Shown here piece by piece: positions 24,755 through 35,875 of a stretch of 64,000 nucleotides of DNA. The stretch covers positions 806,001 through 870,000 of the forward strand of contig NW_025954966.1 in NCBI RefSeq assembly GCF_022376445.1. The letters are read 5' to 3'. Under the pieces are notes generated by a model, which worked only from the letters and a program-made list of their open reading frames with translations, ran no database searches and had not been told where the DNA came from. Source of the DNA: Fomitopsis serialis (lineage: Eukaryota; Basidiomycota; Agaricomycetes; Polyporales; Fomitopsidaceae). The first letter of the stretch is position 1, and each line of letters opens with the position of its first letter. The translations under genes were made by a program, and so were the position numbers.

Positions 24755-26676
24755 TCATACGACGCGCGTCTCGGTGCCTGCGGAACATAGCATCTGGTCA
24801 GTGGCATTCCTGTTGGACGTGCGGAATCCACGAACCGTCGCCCCTCCAAATTCAATCCCTTGCACGCCACTGGTCGTATAGGTCTCGAGACCAGCCATCC
24901 AGCTTTCTAGTCCATCGCGGCCCAATATTGGCACGTTGACCGCTGCGCCACTGATATCGAACTGATCGACGTACTCCTGAATCTTTGGCAACGCGGCGCG
25001 CACGGCGCTATCCTCCTTCAGCAGGAGCATGTCCTCAGAGAACGCTGCATGCTGCATATACCAGAGAGGGTCCTGCTTGATCGCCGCACACTGGAAGAGC
25101 TCGAGCAGCGGTTGTGGTACACCAGCATCGACTGCGCATCCATAGGCATATGCGCATCCGAGGGCAAATACGCCGCGATGGCACTGTGGTAGTATCAAGC
25201 TGTTAAAGCGCGCGTCGCGGTGGCCTTCGGGGAAGCCTTGGAGCATCGTTAGGCAATGGTCATATACGCACTTGCTATGCAGTGACAGTATACTGTCGTC
25301 GTGGGAGGGCGCAGGCAGATGGTACCGCTTCTGGAGAAGGTGAGAGAACAGACGGATGCCGATCGTCATGATATCTCCCTCCGCTATGCTGAATCCGCTA
25401 TGTCCATCTAGTGCAATTGGCAGACATTTCAGCTCGGGAAGCAGCGTTATGTGAACGACGGTACCTCGATTCGTCCGATGATGTTATGCACAAATGTGCC
25501 CTGCGCACCAAGCCGCTCGCCGACCTCCCGACAGTACTGTGTCATGAGTCGACACACCGTTGTCTTGTACACCGCGGCCAGACCCTGGCGAACGGAAGTG
25601 GATAGATCGGGGGAGGTGAATTGCCGTAACAGCACCGGAGTCCACGCGTCCAGAACGTGACTTCTCGCCGTGATGTACAACATGGGCAGCTGCTGCGTGC
25701 GGAAGGACATGATTGGAACCTTCGCCGACCCCCTGCCTTGCACACGTCGTCTCATCGAGTATCCAACACCGATGTACGACGCCGCCTTCATGCCGGTCAA
25801 AGCAATAACCCCAATAGTCACTTGTCCTACGACGGTGCGCCATACGTATGCGTGAAGGAGACCGTGTCCATCCCTGGGTGCGTCCGTGCTGACGCCGAGG
25901 AAGGCTGACATTGGCAGGCGGACGTTGTGGAAGGACGTTACGGCGTAATCCAGTGGCGATGTACCGCATCTCGGGGGAAGGAGCTTCGAAACGACGCCTG
26001 CACACATGCCGCCTTTGTGAGAAGTCTGCAAGAGGAACGGGTGGATGCCCCGGAACGCGCCGTCCACTATGACTCATGAGCCTGGCAAAAACGACGGCCA
26101 CCTTGGGACAGATCGGGGCTGTGGGAGGGAAGAATCTGCGTCGGTATGTCCTGTCAGTCACACAGCTAGCCCATTCGCACGGAGTACTCACTTAGCTGCT
26201 CCCGGGTGAGGAGTGTTCAGCAGGAATCCATCCGCTACCATTGTCGCCGTCGTCTCCAGGTTTGTGATGTCCAAGCCGTGGTCGACCTCTGTGAGCATGA
26301 AGTTCCCCATGACTTCGCCTTTCAGTATGCACTCCACCAGCGGCTCCAAGTCCGCTCGCAAAGCAACCATGGGCGCAATTGTGCCAAGGAAGAGGTTGTA
26401 GCTGCATGCGAGGATGTTGGCACAGCTTATGTCCAGGGCTATGGCGGGATACTTGTGTATATCCCAGATACGCAGAGAGCACGTCTCGATATCCTCCAGG
26501 GTCAACCCTGCAGGAAGACGTCAGGTCAAGCTTGCGTACGTATCACGATCGCCGAGCGTACCGCATCCTTGCATGACAGCGTTGGCTCTGTCATACGCGA
26601 GCAGTATCTGTTTGCTGCTGGCTTGACGTTCGGCTCGCTCCTTGAAGGATTGGTCTTCATGTGGGCCTGGTGGCAT
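24755..26676 (-). pseudogene. Acyl-CoA oxidase-like paralogue, frameshifted
   Basis: It aligns along its length with the oxidase at 16.8-18.9 kb: MPPGPHED start at 26676, GLTLEDIE, FMLTEVDHGLD, VAVVFARL, RGIHPFLL, IMSFRTQQLPML, LGAQGTF, SIAEGDIM, stop at 24755. It keeps an intron after residue 38 (26561-26508) and one after GAAK (26191-26151), but lacks four introns of its partner: those after exons 2, 3, 5 and 7. At about 26073-26085 a near-duplicated TCATGAG adds 7 bases and breaks the frame between VFARL and VDGAFRG. A second problem lies near 25470, where the only intron restoring frame is about 32 bases, shorter than usual. No PTS1 signal is visible. I think it is a pseudogene, though a sequence error at the 7-base insert is possible. 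Confidence 0.75.
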
Positions 26677-26679
26677 TGC

Positions 26680-27310
26680 GATGGAAGTACTTTCGGATGT
26701 ACCTCCCGTGGCGCTGGCATGCTACTTAACTTGTATCTGCCACAGGAGACTGTCCAATGATTTGCAGTGTTTGCTTGTTCCATATCGCCTAAGGTTCAGC
26801 TAGTGGAAGGACGCAATTCCATGCACATACCGAAATAAACCATCCAAGGAACAGAACTCAGAAACAGTCGCGCACCCTATTCCGTGCCTTCGAGCTTCAG
26901 TACTCAGTAACGAGGCGATAAACAACGAAGTTTGACTGGCCGAGACACAGTGTAGCTTTGTGATTCATTGAAATCCGTTCATGGCCGCCGACATTAGTAA
27001 GGATCGACCACACGAAGCAGGACCGACCACACGAAGCAGGACCGACCACACAAAGCAGAGGGACCACACGAGCCGAGTCGCCGATGTGCCCTCGGAAGAT
27101 CTGCGTGGCGCATGCCGGTCAAATACAGTGCGGCCTTTGACCACTAGCTAACCCAAGGTGGTGCGGAGTTCACAGACGACAACTCGATGATACAGTCCTC
27201 CCAATAGCGCTTCTTCGAGGACAGGGCCATGATGAGAACGCTTCCTCCAGTAACGGGAGACTGTCATGATTCTGCGCCTATAAATCAGTGTCATTGTCGG
27301 AGTTCAGGAA
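26680..27310. other. Intergenic with a 19-bp tandem repeat
   Basis: CGACCACACGAAGCAGGAC is repeated about 3.5 times at 27005-27071 with small changes. Nothing else was recognised in the stretch. Confidence 0.5.
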
Positions 27311-27313
27311 GAA

Positions 27314-27900
27314 TCAGACATACTGCCGGAGGGGCCTGGAGCGGCGGTGGTCAGACGTCGAGTCTATCAAACATGAGCATACTGAACAGCCAACATGTGC
27401 GCAATTTGGAGGCACGCGACATAAAGAATCAAATTCGAAGTGAAGACGACTCCACCTCTGAGTTTGCGAGACTTGTCCATGGCGGATGACGACATAAACC
27501 CAGAAAGGATTTCGCGTTGCGTATAGAGGAGAGCCAGCACAACAAGATCGCACAGGCTAAGAAGAACGTTGACGGTGCTGGTCACATTATCATAACAACT
27601 TTTGCGCATCGAGGGTGTAGAAGATAAGTACCACCAACGCAAAGAGCCAGGAGGACAGCGTAGGAGACAACGCGCGAGCGCCTCAGAGAAGCCGCACGAA
27701 CCACCTGGAGGCACTAGTATTCGGAACCGCAGATGGACGCGTCGGTGAGGTGGTTGACAAGAATAGGGACGAGTGTGCGTGCGACGAGGCGACCGAAATT
27801 GAGCTTTGATTCTAGACGCAGTAGGTATGGCACACACTGCAGACAGGTGTCGTCCAAACGCGTCGCAGCAGAATCTGGGTGAGCGCTGAGCCGCCTTGGG
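27314..27900 (-). CDS. Possible fragment of a membrane protein
   Basis: On the minus strand two neighbouring frames encode hydrophobic helices: one reading VVSYAVLLALCVGG and another VNVLLSLCDLVVLALLY followed by NLILYVACLQIAHML. The spacing and a polar loop between the last two helices recall the C-terminal half of the DUF6533/DUF6534 membrane proteins found elsewhere in this window. In-frame stops between the pieces mean it needs introns I could not place, or is decayed. Low confidence. Confidence 0.25.
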
Positions 27901-27909
27901 CATGGACGG

Positions 27910-29440
27910 GGAGGACACGCACCGACGCTATTATATGTACCTGCGCGGGTCGTGCAACATCGTACTGTATGATGCTGCGCTCTCGAGCGTGAGTGGGTGG
28001 GCTGACGAGGGTGCTACGGTTGCACAACTTGCCACAAGGCAGGTGGTTGATGAGCATAAGCGAATGTGTAGAGCGTTCACACAAATATTAATACGAGCCA
28101 GCTGGCACGAGCTGAGGAACGCTCGGCAAGAGCCGAGGAGGAACAGACGCCGCGGCCACGCATGCGCATGCGCATCTGCCATGGCCAGCAGCGGCGAGAC
28201 TCAGACACGTACAGCAATCTACACTCAGGGTTATACCACCACAACTATCTCATGCAATAGTCGATGCTATACGTGGCCCGTGTACCGAGTTGGAGTTATT
28301 TTGCTAGCTGCTTAGGTACGTATCCGCGCCCAGACGACTGGTAGCCTCAGGCTGTATGAAATTGCACGCCGCGTTATTCGGCGTTCCGGTGATGAGGCTT
28401 TGAACCAAAACCTCATCATTCCCTTCGACGATAGGTTCGACGCTTTTAGAGCAGTGTGAATTGCGACCGGGTACAACTCCCGAACAAGCTAAGTCACACA
28501 TTTCGCGTTGCGATGTACTTCGCCGAACCATTGATGCATTTCTCTAAAACAGCGCGATTGTCCCCGCACACGCTGTCTGGGCGCACAAAGGGAACATACA
28601 GGTCGACGTGTGCTTATTGTTGAACACTCGGAGTGCGGATCCCATGCAGCGCGTCGAGGAGTGATAGTTGGTGAGCAATTGGATATTCTGTGCCGTACTA
28701 GTACAACGACCCAACGTCGATGACAGAGCCAATATCCGAGCCACGCACCTTAACGGCGGAGCGGCCACTTCTCCCTACGCCTTCTCACCACACGACGACA
28801 CATCCTGACTCCGAAAATACGGGATGCCGTCCTTTAGATACTGTGATGGGAGCTCCTCTACGGCACCGACGCACCCCTCAAGGCGTACGAATGGCCCCCG
28901 TCTCGCATTCCAACAAGCGTACACGGCTCAATCCTCGTGCCATTTCTGCTCCGGCGGTGGATGTCGCAACTGGAAGCAGCCACGTTGATTAGCATCATCG
29001 TACTCCCTCTCGAGGACTTCGTCATGACTGACATTCGCCTTTGCTACCAGACGGGAGCCAATCGTCCTCGCCATGGGCCTTGACTGAGGCAGTGAGCGTG
29101 CTACGTCGTCCAGGCGAGTGCTATATATGCTATGCATAGCGGTGTCTCATATTCCCCATATGCGGATTATTTGTTTCGCCCCTTATAGCTCGTCACGCCA
29201 TCGTGCATGCTGCACTCAAGCAGGCAGGTAATATAGACAACGTGCGTGGAGCACGAATTCATTGTTGTGTCTGGGTATATTTGTCGTGGTCACCCGACCT
29301 GCCGGCGCATCGTTCGCGCTGTGGAGAATCAAACGTCAAGTACGTCTTGCGTTGTATCTTCGAGACGTATCGGCTGAACTCCGCATAGCCTCATCGGCAT
29401 CCATCAAACCCAGTTGGTCAAGTTGCATTACGCAAAGTGA
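27910..29440. other. Intergenic, nothing recognised
   Basis: There are only short overlapping frames on both strands, and no motif, repeat or RNA gene that I can support. Confidence 0.4.
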
Positions 29441-29445
29441 GGTAA

Positions 29446-31358
29446 TCAAGGCCCTGCTGCGCGAACAACCGTGGACTCCACCTGACAAGCATGGGCCTCC
29501 GCCTCACGTCCGTTCTTGCGACCCTTGGTAGAGCGGTCTGCCTTCTTACCCTTCTTACCCTTGTGGACCTTCTTCCCAGTTGCGGGAGGTGCATCTTCGT
29601 CGCCAGGCACAGAAGTGTGATCGTGGTCTGCGGAGCTTGCCTCAGCCACGACATCGACGTCAGTGGCAGGGGCCTCCGTCGTCACCGTCTCACGTTCATG
29701 AGATTGTTCTTCGCCAGCGATAGCACCGTCGTCAGGTGGCAGTTGAGCAGCGGGCGAGTCGATGCTCTCCGACTCGCGTTCCTCGTCAACATGCTCCTCG
29801 GCACTTGGTGGTCGAACATCCGGGCTGACAGGGATCACCTCCGCGGGCGGGTCGTCGGCAGGCTCGACAGACAGTCCGGAGTGATCGAAACCTTGGTTGA
29901 GCTGTGTCAGTGGAGCGGCGGGCGGGTCGACTGTCTCCGCGTCACGATCCTCGGGAACATGCTGCTCCCCGCTCGAGGGGCGAGCATCCCCACTGACAGA
30001 GACGTCTTCCACGGGCGGGTCGCCGGCGAGCTCGACAGAGACAACCTCCCGGGCCACTTCGGAGAGTTGCTGATGATCTGGCGCCTGTTGAACGCCGATG
30101 GGGCCTTCGGCGGTGGCAGAGTTACCCGATTGGGCGACCGTTGAAGCCTCCGAAAGTTCTTCGGAGGGTTGGTTGGCAGCGGGACTGCTGTGGACAGTGG
30201 ATCCTCCAGGCCTAGGTCCCATGTGGCCGTTCACCGGGCGCAGCTCGAGATCGCGGGCCTTGAGCATGTATTCGTCCATCTTGTCGGCGATGCGTTCGTT
30301 CTTGATGTATGTCGATAGATGGTCATGCCCGCCTTTCCCTGCACTTGCACTTAGCGCAGTTAGCTAGGCTACATTCACGAGGAACGAGGAACTTACGTGA
30401 ATTTCCGTGCACGTCCCTCTGCATCCACCCATCCGATGTACATGAAGATCTCGGTATCTGACTCTTTGGCCCATCCGTCGACACTTCGCCGCGCAGTGAA
30501 TCGGAGGCGCGTCCGAATCCTTACAAACCATGAATGTCAGGACCACATGTGTTGCAAAAGATACAACTTACTCATCCAGGGCTGCCGCGCTGCTATTGTC
30601 CTCCTCATCCTCTTCCTCAGGCTCATCCTCCTCATCCGTGTCCTCTTCGTTCTCCTGCTCACCCCTGGCTTTCCCCTTTCCCTTCGCTGCCCTAGTCTCG
30701 CGCATAGCCTGCTTGGCTTGCGCGGAAGCCTGCTCGAAGACATCCCAACCTTCGGGATCGTCGACCTTCATTCGCTCGATTGCCGCCGACTGAGCCACGG
30801 CAGCCAGCTTTGACAGGTCACCGCCCCTCGTCACTCCGTTGGCGGCCCCTGCCTTTCTGGCAGCCTTGGCTACCTCGGGATGGGCACGGATCCAGAAGTC
30901 TCGCGCACTTGCGGCTCGCTTGCGACGCTTCACAGGCTGCTGTGGGGGTGGAGGAATTTCGAGGAGGCGCGGCGTCGTAGAGACTTGTTCTTCAATCCAG
31001 GCGCGGTGATTTTCCATCCATTTGACTATTTTGCCCTGGGAAGGCTCAGTCACGAACGAGAACCATGATAATACACCAAACATACCCTCCGAGGATTGCC
31101 GCATCGCTTAGCACGCTCTGCCTCGGTCTCGAGGCGAACTGGTTCGCCAGGCTCGGCGACAATGCCGAGGACCTTCTCATCGAACTGCGCGGTGAACTGA
31201 GTGGCGACGGTCCGCGCCGTGTCGTTGTAGTTGCCGTCCGGTCCGGCAGCCTTCCAGGCGGCGAGAGCGGTGTCGACCAACCAAGAGTGTTGATCGATCC
31301 CACGCGCTGGATCGACAATGCAAGTGTAGCACTTCGGGGGACCAGCTTTGCGACGCAT
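29446..31358 (-). CDS. Multicopy mushroom hypothetical protein with basic and acidic disordered regions
   Basis: Four exons on the minus strand join plausibly. The first, from the ATG at 31358, begins MRRKAGPPKCYTC and runs to GNPRR. The second carries a basic KRRKR patch, an alanine-rich helical part and a long Asp/Glu run (about 30690-30580). The third (about 30491-30397) ends in MYIGWVDAEGRARKF. The last, a long Pro/Ser/Glu-rich exon, ends with a lysine-rich KKGKKGKK patch and a stop at 29446. Total is roughly 600 residues. The function is unknown. The mix of Lys-rich and Asp/Glu-rich segments suggests a nuclear, disordered protein, which is an inference from composition. From memory, related proteins are scattered in many mushroom genomes near transposons. 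It lies downstream of, and in the same direction as, the 31.65-32.9 kb gene. Confidence 0.6.
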
Positions 31359-31649
31359 GATCGGTGAGTTTGCAGACCAGAGACGGGGGAGTTGTTCTGC
31401 TCACCTGCATTTAAAAGGGTGCCACCGACGGGCCACCCGGAGCATCGCTAAGCAATGAAACAAAGTGAGCAGTGTGCCACATCGAGCTGACAAAAACGGC
31501 ACTTAGTTTACCACCGGTGGGTTCAGAGCGTGGTTCGAACAAAGCCACACAGGGACAGGGGCTAGGACAAAGAGCACATGAGTGGTGTCGCAAGGCAATG
31601 CGAGGTAATAAATTGGTGAGAATACACAGCATGGAACACAGAGGGTACA

Positions 31650-32923
31650 CTACGCGCGAGAGACGAGCTGTACAGGGGGACATGGCAGACGGTAAAACTT
31701 AGATGCGAATACTTTGACGTAGAACTTGAGCGCAGTGGCTTCGACCGCGTCGAAGTGCTCCGGGTCGTCGCATTCCCCGATAGTGGTCGCGTTTGCTCGC
31801 ACCATCTCGGGGACCTGTGGCCACGCACTCATGACCCGCAATAACGCCTGAAGGTTCGCTCGCCGACCCCGCCAACCTTCGTCGCCTGCCGGTGTCCAAC
31901 AGAAGGCGGGAGATGAGACATCAACAACCGAGAACGCGGTTTGATGAACCGACGAGCGCCACACTTCAGCAACACGTTGTGCACGTTCCCACTGGCGAAA
32001 GGCGTCGTCCGAATGGTTGACGAGGAGGCTGTCGAGGGCGCGCAACTCGCAACGCCAGTTCGTTTCGTAGAGCTCCCAAAGCACCAGCTTCTGGAACCAC
32101 TGGTTAGTTTTCGCCACCTCGACGCTGACTTTCATCCCGCGATACCACGACACGTCTACTTCGTTGTACGACATAAGAGATCCTCCTTTGGCGAACAGGC
32201 GACGTAGGCACTGTGAACGCTCGTAGAGATATTTGCGCTTCTGTGCCTCCGATGGGTTGTCGTTCCGCGGTGGTCCAACGCCACTGGCAGTGTTGTCGGT
32301 CTCGCCAGGCTCGTCGACACGATAATCGCCATAGAGAGCATGACGCCAATCGGCGATGCGTAATGGCGTGTCATTGATTGCGGAGTCCACGAGACGGTGC
32401 CGGCAATACTCACGGATGCGGGTGAAGTTATGGAGGTAACGTGCTTTGTGAGTGCTAGCCTGGAAAATGACGAAGGGCGGTGGGAAGTAGTACTCGAGGG
32501 CGACGGGCGGAGGGAATAGCAATGGAGACACATCGGAGAGGGCAGCCATCCAGTTCGAACTGACGGTGACGAGCTCGACAGGAGGAGCTTTGTAAGTGGT
32601 CGCAGGGTGTGGTTCCCGCAAGTTCTCTGCTCGACCCGCGCGCGTGCGTTTACCTCTCTTCTTCGAGTTGCGCGTCTGAGGTGGCGCCTTGGGCCCAGAC
32701 AGAATCGCCTCAGTCAAGTCATCGCCCTTGAACCGTTTCGCTTCGCTTTCCGCGCCGTCAGCCCGAGGGACGACCTGAAGCCGAGGCAACGCCGAGGAGC
32801 ACAGAAGATTGCTGACAAAGAGCACTGTAGGTTGCGTCCAGCGTCCCGGGTCTTGACATCAGGAAAACCCTCTTTGCGTAATTCGTGGTAATGTTCTAAA
32901 ATTGTCAATAATACGCGGAACAC
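31650..32923 (-). CDS. Multicopy mushroom hypothetical protein (TE-associated family, inferred)
   Basis: A long minus-strand frame (32825-31650, 391 codons) is preceded by a short exon at 32923-32825 starting MFRVLLTILEHYHELRKEGF; the splice between them is not certain. The protein has an early basic patch (SKKRGKRTRAGR), a hydrophobic/aromatic middle (PPFVIF, then a helical WRHALYGDY segment) and WELYETNWRCELRALDSLL. I know no catalytic motif in it. I recall this WELxxxNWRxEL-type family as repeated in mushroom genomes in TE-rich surroundings, but I cannot search to confirm. It is followed on the same strand by the 29.4-31.4 kb gene after about 290 bases. Confidence 0.6.
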
Positions 32924-33219
32924 GGCAGAACACTCAATAATACCTTGCCATTATGAATCCAACCATCACACCTCTCGTATTCGCGAGTATTACTCCGAAG
33001 TCGGTCCTTGTTCCTCGCATGTGCAATAATTTGCATGTATTCATATCACTGGGTAGTTATTGTCTATACAACTATGGACTGCGTAGTATTGAGCTCAAGG
33101 GTCGAAACTACATCATTCGGGACTGCAGGAGTCGTTCGCCTGGGGCCGAGCACAAATATACCTATGAGTATCCTCGGCCCATGCATATACCCAAGCAGGT
33201 ACAAATCCGCCACAGCAGG

Positions 33220-33470
33220 TATAGGGTCCGCGTCGGCAAGCGAGACGGCGGGCGGGCAGGACAGAGAGGAAGATGAGTGAGAGGGACGGCGGGATAGCGA
33301 GATGGTGGGCGAGCAGGACGGCGGGCGAGGGGAGCGACAGCGAGTTCAACAACAGGTAAGGGGGGCAGCGGACACGTGAATCGGCGGGCGAGTGGAATAG
33401 CGGGTGGGCGAGCTAGGGCGAGGGCGAGGGCGAGAGCGGGTGATCGAGTCGGCGAGCGAGCGAGTTAGCA
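33220..33470. repeat. GCGGGCGAG-rich low-complexity tract
   Basis: This is dense in GACGGCGGGCGAG and GGGCGAG words, the same compositional class as 6850-7260. It is non-coding in appearance. Confidence 0.6.
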
Positions 33471-33734
33471 GACAAAACAATAAGAGGACGCCGTGGCGTA
33501 CCCGTACTCAACAAGCCTACGCGCGCTGATACTCGGTCGATGAGCTGTGTTGTACCGGGCTTGATCACATCGTATTGGTGCGGCGAGCTGGCCCTTGTCG
33601 TACCGGTGCACGTCGTATCTGTATGTACTTGCACTTGTTGGGTAAACGTGCGCTGGGGCTGTCTCCGTCGTGTCACGGTGTTAGGCTCCATCCACTCGTC
33701 CTTGATGGGCATTCCCGGAGTCGAGACGAAAAGC

Positions 33735-33900
33735 GGGGTGCTCACCTGACCCGCTGGCCCTGCTGGACGCAGCCCGCGTTCCTCCCTGCATCTGAACCCT
33801 TCACGGGCCTCCAACGACGCTCTTAGCGCGTCGCTGGGGCTCGTTGCAGTTGCGTACAACGCAATCGTTGAACATGAGTGCCGGACGTACGATGACAAGG
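33735..33900 (-). repeat. Exon-like direct repeat, unit 1
   Basis: About 150 bases here match 34160-34310. Read on the minus strand, both encode IALYATATSPSDA, then ASxEAREG, then a charged stretch ending in QVS. The conserved frame suggests the unit was coding when duplicated. No known domain. Confidence 0.6.
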
Positions 33901-34154
33901 AAGGTGCGTACCTTGGCGATGCCCTCGACAACGACATTAGCGCCGAATTTGGCGAGTGGCACGATCTTGTGAGACTTGCTCTCGGAGCGGACAGTCCCTC
34001 GGATGGCGGGCGGATGGGTGCACAGGAGAGTGGGTGCGCGAGTGAGTGGATAGGTGAGAGTATAGGCCGGCGGACCAGCCAGCCCGCTGATCAGTAGTAA
34101 GTACATAAGCAAAAAAACGAATGGATGTGCCGCGGTCGGCTACAGCGTCGAGCT

Positions 34155-34315
34155 GACAAGGCGGTGCACTCACCTGAGTTTCGCGCCGTGCTGACCGCAA
34201 CTCCCTGTCCTCCCCGCGTGCTAATCCTTCGCGAGCCTCCGGCGATGCTTTTGACGCGTCGCTGGGGCTTGTTGCGGTCGCGTACAGCGCGATCTTGGGC
34301 CGTGCAGGAGCCCGA
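34155..34315 (-). repeat. Exon-like direct repeat, unit 2
   Basis: This is the partner of 33735-33900, sharing the IALYATATSPSDA peptide on the minus strand and the CGCGTCGCTGGGGCT DNA block. Both units stay open across the shared part; flanks differ. Confidence 0.6.
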
Positions 34316-34759
34316 TGCACGCGCTCTCTTGTGCACGGGCCCGCTTAGTGTGTACTGGAGGTCGGCGGCGGGCAAACAAGGGCTAAGCAGAGAGGGAGGA
34401 GGGGTCTGACGTTGAACGTTGAACGTTGAAGGCGGACTGTGAGAGACTCGAAGTCCGGCGAGCGCGTGTGACGTGTCGTGGCTGAAGCGCTTAGCACTTC
34501 TCACGACAAGCCATATTCTCTGCCCCTCCCCATTCTCTGTCCCTCCCATTCTCCGTCTCTCCCCGTCTCTTTCGACTCGAACGCACCGCTTGCGTGGCTC
34601 TGGTAAGCCGTAGCACGATCATGCGGGCTCGGACTCACGCACCGCGCATGAAGGACCGGTTCCGAGCGACAGGATTGCGTCGAGCGCGACAAGAGTGGAA
34701 CAAAGAGGCAAGGGTATGAGAGGAAGGCGAAGAAACACAAGCATGAGCACCTAGGAAGA

Positions 34760-35560
34760 GTGTGGGAAGGCTCGACGGTATGTTCGTTGTACTTACTACC
34801 CTTCTCGTTCGCTCACCAGCCGCGACGCACTTGCGCGTCGACCTGGCTGTCAGATGCTCTCTCTCTCGCCTACCTACAAGTGTGTTACCAACAACCTTGT
34901 CTACCCATCGCCCTCTTGCTCTCCCGCCTGTTCGCCTGCTCGCCCGCCTGCCATCTGTCGCGCCACCGCTTGTCTGGTCACTGGTCAGAGTCGTCCCCTC
35001 TTGCACGTTCGCTCTCGCCTCTCTGTCCGCCCTATTGCCATAAGACTTACCCTCTCGCCCGCCCATCTATGGTTTCACTTGCTCGCTCGGTGGCTCATCG
35101 GTCCTCTGGCTCATCCACTGGCTCTTGCCTGCCCGCCTACTCTCGCTGGTCTTATATGCCCATATTCTTCGCTCTGTCACATGCCCGCGCACCCTCTCGC
35201 CTGTGCACCCTCTCGCCCGTGCACCCTCTTGCCCGCGCACCCTCTCGCCCGTTCGCCCGCGCACCCTCTCGCCCGCGCACCCTCTCGCCCGCGCACCCTC
35301 TCACTCGCACACCCTTTTGCCCACGCCCCTCTCGCCCGTACTCTTGCTCGTGCATCTGCTCGCGCCCTCGCTAGTCCATCTGATCAAGCTGTCTACCCAC
35401 TCTTGTCTGTGTCTAATCTATACTTTCTCTCGCTGACGCTCTCACGTGCCCCTCGTTCGCCCATTTGTCCCGTTCCCTGTCTCTCTTGCTCATGCTCCCG
35501 CTTACCTGTGGACCCGCAAACCCCCTTCACCCGCGCAAAACTCTTACCCGCTCTGGCGGG
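34760..35560. repeat. C-rich low-complexity block with a 16-bp minisatellite
   Basis: The whole block is built of CTCGCCC and CCTGCTCGC words and reads open in all three plus frames as Pro/Ala/Arg/Ser-rich peptide, a composition artefact. At 35190-35335 it condenses into about nine imperfect copies of GCGCACCCTCTCGCCC. I call no gene. Confidence 0.75.
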
Positions 35561-35599
35561 CCTGTATACAGGTGGGTACGAGTACAATAGGGATTGATT

Positions 35600-35875
35600 T
35601 CGAGTAGTGGACAAGTATATATCACGAGTAGCCTTTGCTGGCTGTATTGAATTGGATCACCGACAGTACATTATAATGCATTCCATTTTTTCTCCTACCT
35701 ATGTGTCTGCGGAATGTGCTGCGAACCCTAAGAATAAAAACAATGATCCATATAATAGTGAGGAACCTGTCCTCTAATACCGACTGCATTCGCCACAATA
35801 TCCTGTTATTCGCAAGTCGAGGTCGGGACCATAGCGAATAAAGCACTACTACAGCGAACACGTGAATGGCTACAA
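35600..35875. other. AT-rich spacer
   Basis: The composition changes sharply from C-rich to AT-rich at about 35590. This is probably the 3' flank of the minus-strand gene that ends at 35876. Confidence 0.35.

Noticed and set aside
27700..27760. Possible P450 fragment (text like the HLADAS region on the minus strand)
   Set aside because: The resemblance is limited to a GACGCGTC block; the reading around it (NHLTDASI) lacks the heme loop and any other P450 motif.
29491..30144. Plus-strand frame of 217 codons opposite the 29.4-31.4 kb gene
   Set aside because: It is the antisense shadow of a Pro/Glu-rich min-strand exon whose splice sites and neighbouring exons make sense; the plus strand offers no partner exons.
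34760..35597. Frames of up to 247 codons in the second C-rich block
   Set aside because: Same composition artefact; the peptide follows the 16-bp minisatellite and overlaps two other open frames.
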